NCBI GenBank assembly: GCA_040755755.1
Contig: JBFLZW010000049.1
Span: 62,001 to 126,000, forward strand
Source: a bacterium
GTDB taxonomy: Bacteria > SZUA-182 > DTGQ01
DNA length: 64,000 nt
Reading direction: 5' to 3'
Made by a program: the position numbers and the translations under genes. This document shows positions 54,342 to 62,340 of the stretch, in pieces (the first letter of the stretch is position 1; each line of letters begins with the position of its first letter). The notes beneath the pieces are model-generated. The model had not been told where the DNA came from. It ran no database searches and saw only the letters and a list, made by a program, of their open reading frames with translations.

Positions 54342-56006
54342 TCAGGAAGGCGGAAAGCCTGATGCGGCATGAACGTCCACAAAGATGGCATTGGAGTAAA
54401 ACCACAGGTCTGCCCAGGCGTCTTCGGGGCTGTTGGAGGAGAGGTCTCTCAAGCTGTCACGCAGCGGATTTCCTTCCTCATCTGTTTTATCCGTGATGCC
54501 CAGGCCGAGATTTGTGCCTCTCAGCCGAAAGTACCTGTCTTTGTCGATATTATCCAGTGAGTATTCGATCGTCTTCCAGCCTGTCTTATCTTCTTTCCAG
54601 TCTGATTTCGAAAACCGGGCTATCACCCGGGCACTCCGGTTCGTGGCTCTGCAATAGGCGCTCCTGTCCTGTGGATCGATCCTGCCGGTCACATCACCGG
54701 CGATCAAATCGATGTGGTCAACCCGCACAGGATCGTTATGATGGTTGAACGCCGGGCTCCTGAACCGGATAGTGACCAGCAGCCTGTCACCTTGAGCAGC
54801 TTTCAGTGTCTGGCCCATGAAGGCAAGACCGCCGCGGCCTTGCAGGTTAAAATCAAGCCCATCGATGAGATCTCCCAGGACGCAGAAGGAATTGCCTGAT
54901 CTCAGGCCATCGACGAGCTCCTCGAGTGAATACCGGTTATCGTCGTTTCTGTCCTGGACAAAGGTATAGTTCCTGGCATATTCACCCGGCCAGAATCCCC
55001 TGGTGGTGTTATGAAAGTCCGAGTTGGCAAAGACCGACCAGACACGGCCTTCGCCCAAGAGCGCATCCCACAGCCCGCCTACCTGGGCTGTATACCAGCC
55101 TGCTCCTCCGTAGGTTCCGTCTCCGTCGGACTGAATACTGTAATCGCCGCGTATCGCTGCCTTCTGATGACCGGGAATGCCTTCAAAGCCGAAGGCCACA
55201 TCCGGGGCTGCATTATTGAGATCGCGAAAATGAGCAATGTCATAGCTGCGAAGGCGCTCAGGGTGAGCGGGAATAAGCCAGCTCGTGTGCGGGTAGTTGG
55301 CCTGAAGCCAGGCAGCAGCAGCTACAGCGTCCCGATGGCCATGCTCTCTGGAGCACAGAATCTGCAAGGGCGAGCCGCTGCCATTCCGCTTGGGCAGACC
55401 ACGGCTGGTATCCTGATCCTGGTGATCGAACATATACTCAAAATCGCTGATCGCCTGGCCATCACTGCTGATTATGCCCACCAGACAGTGTTCATGGCCG
55501 GGGATGTTCCACTCAAGGCCCGAAGCTATCAGTTTATCCGGATAGGCGGCCCGCAAGGCCAGGATCTTTGGATAGGCATAATCCCTGAGATTTTGCCATC
55601 GCCACATGAGCCGGTGACCATCACTGAATGTCGGATCACCCAGGAAAAGAACCCCCAGGCTGGGATCATCCCAGTATATCTTATCCTCATTCCACCTGGA
55701 AGTGCCACCATGCTCGGAGTTGGCCTGCCAGTCCAGGCCGAAGTGGAAGCCCTTCGATATAACCTCATTTATGCTGAAGCTGCCATCCGTATACAAGGTA
55801 TGTTGGTGAAAATCACCGGCCATCCACCGGCCATTGTGTTGAGTCACCTGCTTTTGCCTCTTTTCAGCCGGACGTTGTCCCTGTGCCGAAGAAGCGGTCA
55901 GAGTGGATCCTGCCAAAGGAATAGCAGGAAGCATGAGGAGTGCCCCAAGGGAAAAGAGGATGATTCTTCTCAAAGCCATGAAGTTTCTTTTCTGATGAGA
56001 GTGCAT
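54342..56006 (-). CDS. Secreted PHP-domain phosphoesterase
   Basis: A 554-residue exported protein. After a hydrophobic N-terminus (RIILFSLGALLMLPAIPLAG) comes the PHP metallo-hydrolase motif DFHQHTLYTDGSF, with NSEHGGTSRW, then HPERLRSYDIAH and NSDFHNTTRGFW giving the expected His/Asp metal ligands. Large insertions with WRWQNLRDYAYPKIL occur between ligands. The C-terminal 160 residues resemble a beta-rich domain. PHP proteins hydrolyse phosphoesters; the substrate is unknown. Because of the signal peptide it acts outside the cytoplasm, unlike most PHP enzymes. ATG 56006 is used; ATG 55979 is an alternative. The gene is convergent with PRiA4_ORF3. Confidence 0.82.
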   Translation of the reverse strand: MHSHQKRNFMALRRIILFSLGALLMLPAIPLAGSTLTASSAQGQRPAEKRQKQVTQHNGRWMAGDFHQHTLYTDGSFSINEVISKGFHFGLDWQANSEHGGTSRWNEDKIYWDDPSLGVLFLGDPTFSDGHRLMWRWQNLRDYAYPKILALRAAYPDKLIASGLEWNIPGHEHCLVGIISSDGQAISDFEYMFDHQDQDTSRGLPKRNGSGSPLQILCSREHGHRDAVAAAAWLQANYPHTSWLIPAHPERLRSYDIAHFRDLNNAAPDVAFGFEGIPGHQKAAIRGDYSIQSDGDGTYGGAGWYTAQVGGLWDALLGEGRVWSVFANSDFHNTTRGFWPGEYARNYTFVQDRNDDNRYSLEELVDGLRSGNSFCVLGDLIDGLDFNLQGRGGLAFMGQTLKAAQGDRLLVTIRFRSPAFNHHNDPVRVDHIDLIAGDVTGRIDPQDRSAYCRATNRSARVIARFSKSDWKEDKTGWKTIEYSLDNIDKDRYFRLRGTNLGLGITDKTDEEGNPLRDSLRDLSSNSPEDAWADLWFYSNAIFVDVHAASGFPPS

Positions 56007-56314
56007 TACCGGTATTTTGTCCTTTCTTTCCTATTGCTTTCCCCATATGAAAGCCAGACCAGTTTCGCCAGGGTGATGGGAACTGCTTTGATGGTTCAGT
56101 CAGTTCAATACCTACTGATGTATAAACTAAAAATGTTAGGAATTTATGAGCCGTTATCGATGACTTTAGCACGCGATGTAAAATGTCTGGAAAATTTTTG
56201 AAATTTTCCACAACATAGGGTAAACTATATCATATATTATACTATACTATACTTCTTATCGGTGAGAGATCCAATTTTGGGTCAACCTGGATGATACCTT
56301 GGGGAGAGTAAAAA
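56007..56314. other. Divergent promoter region
   Basis: About 308 bases between divergent genes. GGAAAATTT (56189-56197) and AAATTTTCC (56201-56209) form a perfect palindrome with a TTG centre, and an A/T-rich tract ATATCATATATTATACTATACT (56227-56252) follows. The palindrome may be an operator and the tract a promoter for the plus-strand gene. Both are inferred from sequence only. Confidence 0.5.
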
Positions 56315-56719
56315 ATGCAACTGAAAGTGAATAATGGAATAGCAAAAAGGATTATTCAGTATGAATTTCTTGGATTTGGGGTTGCCATGATTCTCTTATG
56401 GCTCGATGAAATATTCGATCTTCCCCATGTCTGCGGCGGCCCGCCGACACCCATAAACTGGCAGGAATGTCTTTTGGAAACGCTGTACGTTGTTGCGTTA
56501 GCCATACCCGTAATCCTGGCGACAAAACGATTTTTGGCAAGGATTAAATACCTGGAAGGCTTTATCCGCGTCTGTTCATTTTGTAAAAAGGTCCGGGTGG
56601 GCAATGAATGGATTCCCATTGAACGATTCCTTCAGAATCATTATTCCGAGACGGAATTTTCCCACGGTTTGTGCGCTGCATGCATGGAAAAGCACTATGG
56701 TATATCTGCAGATGACTAA
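56315..56719 (+). CDS. Two-helix membrane protein with C-terminal zinc-ribbon motif
   Basis: A 134-residue protein. Two hydrophobic helices (YEFLGFGVAMILLWL; TLYVVALAIPVILATK) are followed by IRVCSFCKKVRVGNEWIPIE and SHGLCAACMEKHYGI. This paired-CxxC cassette (CSFCKKxR..W...E.....SHGxCxxCMxKxY) is seen at the end of many PAS-type signalling proteins in Deltaproteobacteria, where it probably binds zinc. Here it is attached to a membrane anchor without a kinase, so it may be a stand-alone sensory or adaptor module. GGGGAGAG precedes the ATG. The gene has its own promoter region. Confidence 0.8.
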   Translation: MQLKVNNGIAKRIIQYEFLGFGVAMILLWLDEIFDLPHVCGGPPTPINWQECLLETLYVVALAIPVILATKRFLARIKYLEGFIRVCSFCKKVRVGNEWIPIERFLQNHYSETEFSHGLCAACMEKHYGISADD

Positions 56720-56839
56720 CGCCGGGGCATTCTCATCACTCGATCTCCCGTATCTTTTTGGGGAGAACTGAGCATATTCCTGTCTCGTGAGGAAACATCC
56801 TCATGAACGAAATGGCGAGGGATATGATAGTGTCAAGGG

Positions 56840-57112
56840 TCAGGGCAACCCCCGTTCGATATCCCGTAACCATATAATCAGGGCTTGAGCGGCTTCTGAT
56901 TGATTCGAATAGCTCCAATCCCCACTGACTTGTAATTCGATCTTTTTCTCTGTGCCGGTAACAGGATCAATTTGATAGCAGGAATACGACTTCTCACCCA
57001 TATCGTAGCCGGTATTCCTCTTTTCAGAGGCAGGTCCTTGAGCTGCCTGTTCAATGAGTCTCTTTTTCTCTGCCAGGAGGGCCGGGGCGATAGTTTTGAA
57101 CTGAATAGTCAA
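56840..57112 (-). CDS. Hypothetical protein (90 residues)
   Basis: A 90-residue frame from TTG 57112. The sequence contains KKRLIEQAAQGPASEKRNTG and DPVTGTEKKIELQVSGDWSY followed by QSEAAQALIIWLRDIERGLP. It is moderately charged and has a plausible mixed alpha/beta pattern. The ribosome site is weak (GATGGAA). No family was recognised. It may be real because its amino acid composition is sensible and its frame has no shadowing gene; otherwise it is noise. Confidence 0.4.
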   Translation of the reverse strand: MTIQFKTIAPALLAEKKRLIEQAAQGPASEKRNTGYDMGEKSYSCYQIDPVTGTEKKIELQVSGDWSYSNQSEAAQALIIWLRDIERGLP

Positions 57113-57578
57113 ATATTATTCCATCATTCAGGCGTTTCCCCTGCCGGCTGTCTTTCCCATCTCCCAAGTCCCCTCTTTTAATCCCTTTGTATCTTAAGTA
57201 TATCAAATTAATAAAATAAAAATATTAGAATATAGCGGTATTTTCCCTCGAAACAGTCGATATACAGAGTAGCCAATGACACTGTCCTCAGGGTGACAAC
57301 CTGTTATGTCCAAATATTTTAAGTATTTATTGAATTATATTTAATATCAATAATATCCCTCAGACAGACTTTTAAAATAGGGTAGATTTTATGGGCGGGA
57401 TTCTTCCTCCCGATAATGAGAAAGGAGGTGATCCATTCGATTTAGCGATAAAAATAAATGATATGAAGGCCAACCCTGAATTACAAGTATAGTATTCTTG
57501 ATCTACAGGAGGGACATAAGAAAAGGAGCACTTAGAGATGTGATTATCTCGTATATTTTTCTTGAGGAGACATGTCTT
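57113..57578. other. A+T-rich leader of the peroxidase gene
   Basis: About 465 bases without a supported gene. An A+T-rich stretch (57185-57360) with TTGAATTATATTTAATATC probably contains the promoter. GAGGAGA precedes the ATG at 57579. No riboswitch was recognised. Confidence 0.45.
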
Positions 57579-59816
57579 ATGAAAAGGAAAGTGTTCGCAG
57601 TACACGATGTAAGAGGGTTATTAGCAGTAGCTCTTGTTTTCATTCTGCTTATGCCAAGCCTGGCATGGTCAGTAGAGCCTCCCCCATCTCTGAAGACAGT
57701 GCCGCTTCCGGAGATTCCCAATCTCGATCAATTCATAAAAGACCAAAATGCTGCCATCCAGTTAGGTAAGGCATTATTCTGGGACATACAACTGGGAAGT
57801 GATGGTCAGGCCTGTGCAAGTTGCCATTTCCAGGCTGGGGCAGATCCACGGATCAAGAATCAGATTACTCCAGGGCTTCCTGATGCGCGATTTCCCGGCG
57901 GGGATACTAACTTTGGTAATAATCCGGTTACCGGGAATAGAGATTACCCGCAATTTAGCCCAAACTATACCCTGAAAGCAGAGGATTTTCCTCTCACCAA
58001 ACTGGCTGATCCGGATGATCCTAACTCCATCATTGCCGACACCAACGATGTCATCTCCTCCCTGGGAGTTTTTTTGGCCAAGTTCTTGTCAACAATTCCA
58101 TTTTCTTCGAAAGAAAAAAATATTCCTCAAAATGATCCGGTTTTCAGTGTCGGCTGTAAAAATGTACGGCGAGTAGAGCCAAGAAATACACCTACTGTCA
58201 TCAATGCAGCCTTTAATTTCACTAACTTCTGGGATGGAAGAGCCAATAATATCTTTAATGGGGTAAATCCCTTTGGGGCTTCAGACCAGAAAGCCAGGAT
58301 TTATGTGAATAACAACGGAAAACTTCAGCAGGAAATCGTTCGGCTGCAAAACTCAAGCCTGGCTTCTCAGGCAGTTGGACCACCGTTAAGCGTGTTTGAG
58401 ATGTCCTTCCAGGGCCGTGAATTTGCAAATATCGGCAGGAAGATGCTCTCACTCACGCCTCTTGGAAAACAAATGGTTCATCCGGAAGACAGTGTGCTGG
58501 GGCCTCTTTCCAGGGCCAGATTGGATGCCTGGGGAAGACTTGTTGGAAATCCTGGCCTCACTGTTTCCTATGCTACTTTGATCAAGAAAGCCTTCTATAA
58601 TAAATACTGGGATTCAACCCAACCGATTACCCTGGAAGAATATATCTACCAAAACCCGGATGTAGTACGATCGATGAGATCTCCGCTCAGCATAGGCACT
58701 GGCTCAATTGGAAGGGGTACACAGAAAGCAGCGTTGAGGAATTCCCTTGACCTCGGCATCGGTTCAATGGAATGGGGATCACGAGGAGCCTCCCTGGGGA
58801 GCTACGCAGTTTTGGGTATCGGCAGCACTCTAGGCAGGAATTCACTTCCATCGCTTTCTGGAGATAAGTTCACCCAGATGGAAGCCAACTTTTCTCTCTT
58901 CTTCGGGCTTGCCATTCTCATGTACGAACGCACTCTTATAGCCGATGACACTCTCTATGATCAGTATCGGGAAGGGAGAGCCGAATTGACTCCATTGCAG
59001 CTTGAGGGATTGGATATCTTCCTGAATAAGGGTAAATGCATCAATTGTCATGGCGGTGCTGAATTCACGAACGCCTCTGTCAGCAACACCAAAGATAGCC
59101 CTATTGAACGGATGTTTATGGCGGTTGGTGAAGCTTTTTATGACGACGGCTTCTATAATATCGGTGTCAGGCCAACCCTTGAGGATAGTGGAAGGGGGGG
59201 AAATGATCCCTTTGCCTCTCCTCTCTCATTCTCACGGCTTGCGTTTCTGAAACGGGGAATAAATCCGCCTCCCGGTCTGCAAAGTCCTGTGCGGCAGATC
59301 GTGGGCGATTTCGGTGACTTTATCCCGGACCTTCCGTGTCCAATCCCCTGCGATCTCAACAGGGTAGCTGTAGATGGCGCCTTTAAGACACCGAGCGTGC
59401 GGACTGCAGAGCTTACCGGGCCTTATTTCCACAATGGAGGAAAGGCAACCTTGCGCCAGGTGGTTGACTTCTACGACCGGGGAGGAGATTTTGCCAGATT
59501 CAACATTCTCAACCTCGATCCTGATATTCAAGAGCTTAATCTGACCGAGCAGGAAAAAGAGGCTCTGGTGGCCTTTATGCTCACCCTTACCGACGAGCGC
59601 GTTAAGTTCCAAAAGGCACCTTTCGATCATCCCCAGCTTTTTGTTTCTAATGGACAAAAAGGAGACGGGGAAAAGGTTATAGGTAATTCCGACAGGTATA
59701 CCCGTCTCGGTTTCATGGAATCTGATATTATCCTGGAGATTCCTGCAGTAGGAAAAAATGGCAGCAGCGAACCAATTCAGCGATTCCTGAACCTGAATCC
59801 TTTTCAACCCGAATAA
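57579..59816 (+). CDS. Oversized diheme cytochrome c peroxidase family protein (MauG-like)
   Basis: A 745-residue exported protein: signal peptide MKRKVFAVHDVRGLLAVALV ending near AWS. The first heme motif is Cys79-Ala-Ser-Cys82-His83 and the second is Cys487-Ile-Asn-Cys490-His491, the pattern of bacterial diheme peroxidases and MauG relatives. LGKALFWDIQLGSDGQACAS, ALRNSLDLGIGS and FKTPSVRTAELTGPYFHNGG (the C-terminal family motif) are visible. Typical family members have about 330-400 residues; here a long middle insertion includes a Gly/Ser-rich stretch (SIGTGSIGRGTQ, SLGSYAVLGIGSTLGRNS). It may reduce peroxide or oxidise proteins in the periplasm. GAGGAGA precedes ATG 57579. A terminator hairpin lies downstream. 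Confidence 0.87.
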   Translation: MKRKVFAVHDVRGLLAVALVFILLMPSLAWSVEPPPSLKTVPLPEIPNLDQFIKDQNAAIQLGKALFWDIQLGSDGQACASCHFQAGADPRIKNQITPGLPDARFPGGDTNFGNNPVTGNRDYPQFSPNYTLKAEDFPLTKLADPDDPNSIIADTNDVISSLGVFLAKFLSTIPFSSKEKNIPQNDPVFSVGCKNVRRVEPRNTPTVINAAFNFTNFWDGRANNIFNGVNPFGASDQKARIYVNNNGKLQQEIVRLQNSSLASQAVGPPLSVFEMSFQGREFANIGRKMLSLTPLGKQMVHPEDSVLGPLSRARLDAWGRLVGNPGLTVSYATLIKKAFYNKYWDSTQPITLEEYIYQNPDVVRSMRSPLSIGTGSIGRGTQKAALRNSLDLGIGSMEWGSRGASLGSYAVLGIGSTLGRNSLPSLSGDKFTQMEANFSLFFGLAILMYERTLIADDTLYDQYREGRAELTPLQLEGLDIFLNKGKCINCHGGAEFTNASVSNTKDSPIERMFMAVGEAFYDDGFYNIGVRPTLEDSGRGGNDPFASPLSFSRLAFLKRGINPPPGLQSPVRQIVGDFGDFIPDLPCPIPCDLNRVAVDGAFKTPSVRTAELTGPYFHNGGKATLRQVVDFYDRGGDFARFNILNLDPDIQELNLTEQEKEALVAFMLTLTDERVKFQKAPFDHPQLFVSNGQKGDGEKVIGNSDRYTRLGFMESDIILEIPAVGKNGSSEPIQRFLNLNPFQPE

Positions 59817-59887
59817 ATTATCAGGTTTTCAGGATGCCCTGAATTGAGCCCAGCACAAGGTTAATACTTCATTCTTGGTGAGTAATA

Positions 59888-59921
59888 CCTGCCTTGCAGG
59901 AGTAATATTCTGCAAGGCAGG
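59888..59921. terminator. Bidirectional hairpin terminator
   Basis: CCTGCCTTGCAG (59888-59899) and CTGCAAGGCAGG (59910-59921) form a perfect 12-bp stem with a 10-nt A+T-rich loop. It lies between the convergent peroxidase and PflX-type genes. Confidence 0.75.
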
Positions 59922-59944
59922 CTCTCTTCAAATGAGCCACTATT

Positions 59945-60814
59945 TCAAAACTCCGGGGTATATTCGGCGGAATTCGAATCCAGGTCCTGGAGAAATCCAT
60001 TCTCAAAGCCAAGGTCGAGGAAGTATTCTTCAACCTCCCGGTATTCCTCCGGGGTAAGCCGCCGGTTGAGTTCAGGCACTTCGCTGGCCCGATGGACCGG
60101 GTAATACTGGGACATCAGGGAGATATACCTGTGGGTCCCCAGATTGTCCGCAATCCAGGCGAGGACTTTTTTGCTGTTTTCTACCTGGCCGGGCAGAATC
60201 AGGTGACGGATAATCACTCCCCGCTGCATGATCCCCTCCTGGTCGAAGACCGGATCACCAACAATTTTCTGCATGGCCGCTATGGCCCGGCAAGCGTGGT
60301 GAAAGTAGTCAGGAAGCCGGGAGAACCTGACCGCCAGATCGTTGTCAGCATATTTAAGGTCCGGGAGAAACACATCCACCAGGCCGGACAACTCCTCAAT
60401 GACCGACTCTTTCTCGTAGCCATTGCTGTTCCAGACAATGGGAAGGTTAATTTCCTGCTTAAGCCGGGGTAGAATCCTCAGCAGGCGGCCTGAGTAGTGG
60501 GTGGGCGAGACCAGGTTAAGGTTATGGACCTTCGATTCTTCGACAAATTGCCTGCACAGTCCGATAAACTCCTCATCAGAGTAGATTCCGCCAGGGGGAT
60601 TCAGTTGAGAAATCCGGTAGTTCTGGCAAAAGAGGCAGGCGGCATTGCAATGGGAAAAGAAAACGGTCCCGGAGCCCCGCTGGCCGCTGATGCAGGGCTC
60701 TTCCCAGAAATGGGCCATAATCCGGGTAACTTTCAATTCTGCCGGAGCCTTGCAGATCCCAAGCCGGGACACCCGGTCCACCCGGCATTCAAATGGGCAG
60801 CAATCACATTTCAT
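59945..60814 (-). CDS. PflX/COG1313-type radical SAM protein
   Basis: A 289-residue protein. The N-terminal Cys cluster CDCCPFECRVDRVSRLGICK and IMAHFWEEPCISGQRGSGTV are the COG1313 signature. The radical SAM motif is CNAACLFCQNYRIS (CxxxCxxC). Then NLVSPTHYSGRLLRILP, VWNSNGYEKESVI and DVFLPDLKYADNDLAVRFS follow. Relatives resemble pyruvate-formate-lyase activases but lack a defined target. It is the last gene of a four-gene minus-strand operon, 8 nt after the AlbA_2 protein gene. TTAGGAAG precedes the ATG. Function stays open; an activase for an unlinked glycyl-radical enzyme is one option. Confidence 0.88.
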   Translation of the reverse strand: MKCDCCPFECRVDRVSRLGICKAPAELKVTRIMAHFWEEPCISGQRGSGTVFFSHCNAACLFCQNYRISQLNPPGGIYSDEEFIGLCRQFVEESKVHNLNLVSPTHYSGRLLRILPRLKQEINLPIVWNSNGYEKESVIEELSGLVDVFLPDLKYADNDLAVRFSRLPDYFHHACRAIAAMQKIVGDPVFDQEGIMQRGVIIRHLILPGQVENSKKVLAWIADNLGTHRYISLMSQYYPVHRASEVPELNRRLTPEEYREVEEYFLDLGFENGFLQDLDSNSAEYTPEF

Positions 60815-60822
60815 GATACTTC

Positions 60823-62340
60823 CTAATTATTCTCTTTCCCCAGACCCTTGGTGGTAATAACATATTTTTGCTTCGGGCTCCTGGGTTTATCCGGCATAGT
60901 CATGGTAATGAGACTCTCCTTCATGAGTGGATAAAGATAATTGGCCAGGAAAGTCTCCCGATGTTTTAAATTCAAAAAGGACATCATTTCTTTAATGGTT
61001 CTCTCCTCTCTGCAAAAATCCAGGAGCTTCAGCTTGTCCGGTACTTGTCCGGTACTTGTCCGGTACTTGTCCGGTACTTGTCCGGTACTTGTCCGGTACT
61101 TGTCCGGTACTTGTCTGAATTCGGCATGGCCGAGCTTCAAATCCACACCTTCTGTTCCAGATTTCTTTCTGAATTGAACTTGAAAAGCATAGCCAACCTC
61201 TCGGAGTACAAGCTCAATTTCCGGATAGTTCAAAAGCTCGCCTTGCATCTTTTGAATACCTGTCCCCCATGCCTCGATCACTTTTATATCCTTGAAAATG
61301 GGGGCTAAGATACGATTTCTAATCTCCGATCGGCCCGTGCCCAGTTTTTCAATCGGCATGGTTTCCGGTAGCGGACCGGGGCTGGTGATCTCCAGCATAT
61401 CATCAAAAATAGCTATTTTGATGTCACTGCCGAGAATGGCATAATCTCTGTGAATTATGGCGTTACCAATAGCTTCACGGATGGCTTCGAGAGGGTACTC
61501 CCATCGATCCTCCCGATAGACTTCACCAATACGAGAGAAAAGTGCGATATTCTTTTTAATAAAGGCCAGGCAAGGTTCCACTGCTGCATAAATAGGACCA
61601 TCAATACTCATCTGGTCCAAAAATACTCTTGTATCTGTCCCTTTAAAGCGGGCACATTCAATTTTTGCATAAGGGAAAAGGCGCTTGCGAACAGGGGAAT
61701 CCGATAGCAGAACAGCCGCATGTGTTGGGTAAAGTTGGTCCCTTTCACAGCAAAGGAGTCCCAGGTTTTTAAGCTGCTCATTATTATCCAGGGGCCTGCC
61801 AGTTGCCTTTTGGTAGTCTATTCTAAAACTATCGAGATTAATCTGCGGGTAAGAAAGGTCATAGACCGGTATTGCATCGAAAGAGATTTTCCGCCGCTGC
61901 CGTTCCAGCTCTTCCAGTATCTCCTGAGACGCTTGTCTATTTGTGGAGCCAATACGGACATAGGTTCCCTGATGTTTACCCTTTGCTTTAAGATAGTATG
62001 GCTTATGCGAGCCAGGGAAGATTTCTACTACCAGCAGATTTTTCCCCTCTGCTGCCTGAATGTAGATCTCCGGAATTATGGTTGGGGCGCATTGGCTGAA
62101 AATATGGTTCGAAATACGCTCTTCCAGGGGAAAAAGCTCATCGTCCGGAATGCCGATGATCTGTCTGGGATCACTGCGCACGCCAAAAACAATTTTTCCA
62201 CCTGCACCATTGGCGAAAGCTATTGCGGTTTTAGCCACGTGATTACCCTGGGGGAACCCCTCTTTAAATTCCAGACGCCGGGATTCCGGTAATTCCCAAA
62301 ATGGTGGAGATGAATCTTGAGGGGAATGCATATCCTTCAT
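60823..62340 (-). CDS. AlbA_2/Schlafen-like ATP-binding protein with 11-bp tandem repeat
   Basis: A 505-residue protein. The N-terminal AlbA_2 (divergent AAA-4) domain has ESRRLEFKEGFPQGNHVAKT, AFANGAGGKIVFGV and YVRIGSTNRQA. A HATPase_c_4-type segment follows (ALREAIGNAIIHRDY-like AIREAIGNAIIHRDYAILG, LEITSPGPLPE, RNRILAPIFKDIKVIEAWGTGIQKM). The C-terminal third contains 11-residue repeats VPDKYRTSTGQ and a winged-helix-like tail. The family acts in transcription control and phage defence, but roles are mostly inferred. The start is ATG 62340 (or GTG 62343), overlapping the rlmI stop. Loss or gain of one 11-bp unit would shift the frame and truncate the tail. Confidence 0.87.
   Translation of the reverse strand: MKDMHSPQDSSPPFWELPESRRLEFKEGFPQGNHVAKTAIAFANGAGGKIVFGVRSDPRQIIGIPDDELFPLEERISNHIFSQCAPTIIPEIYIQAAEGKNLLVVEIFPGSHKPYYLKAKGKHQGTYVRIGSTNRQASQEILEELERQRRKISFDAIPVYDLSYPQINLDSFRIDYQKATGRPLDNNEQLKNLGLLCCERDQLYPTHAAVLLSDSPVRKRLFPYAKIECARFKGTDTRVFLDQMSIDGPIYAAVEPCLAFIKKNIALFSRIGEVYREDRWEYPLEAIREAIGNAIIHRDYAILGSDIKIAIFDDMLEITSPGPLPETMPIEKLGTGRSEIRNRILAPIFKDIKVIEAWGTGIQKMQGELLNYPEIELVLREVGYAFQVQFRKKSGTEGVDLKLGHAEFRQVPDKYRTSTGQVPDKYRTSTGQVPDKLKLLDFCREERTIKEMMSFLNLKHRETFLANYLYPLMKESLITMTMPDKPRSPKQKYVITTKGLGKENN
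61037..61113 (-). repeat. Seven tandem 11-bp repeats inside the AlbA_2 gene
   Basis: The plus-strand unit TCCGGTACTTG occurs seven times without interruption, starting at 61037, 61048, 61059, 61070, 61081, 61092 and 61103. Eleven is not a multiple of three, so three units encode one 11-residue repeat. Each unit gained or lost changes the reading frame. Confidence 0.95.

Noticed and set aside
55011-56201. 396-codon plus-strand frame opposite the PHP gene
   Set aside because: The minus strand has intact PHP motifs and a signal peptide.
59970-59981. TTCGAATCC resembling a tRNA T-arm
   Set aside because: It is inside the PflX-type gene and no cloverleaf or anticodon arm surrounds it.
61037-61113. 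Possible CRISPR array
   Set aside because: The units are 11 bp, contiguous and coding, without spacers.
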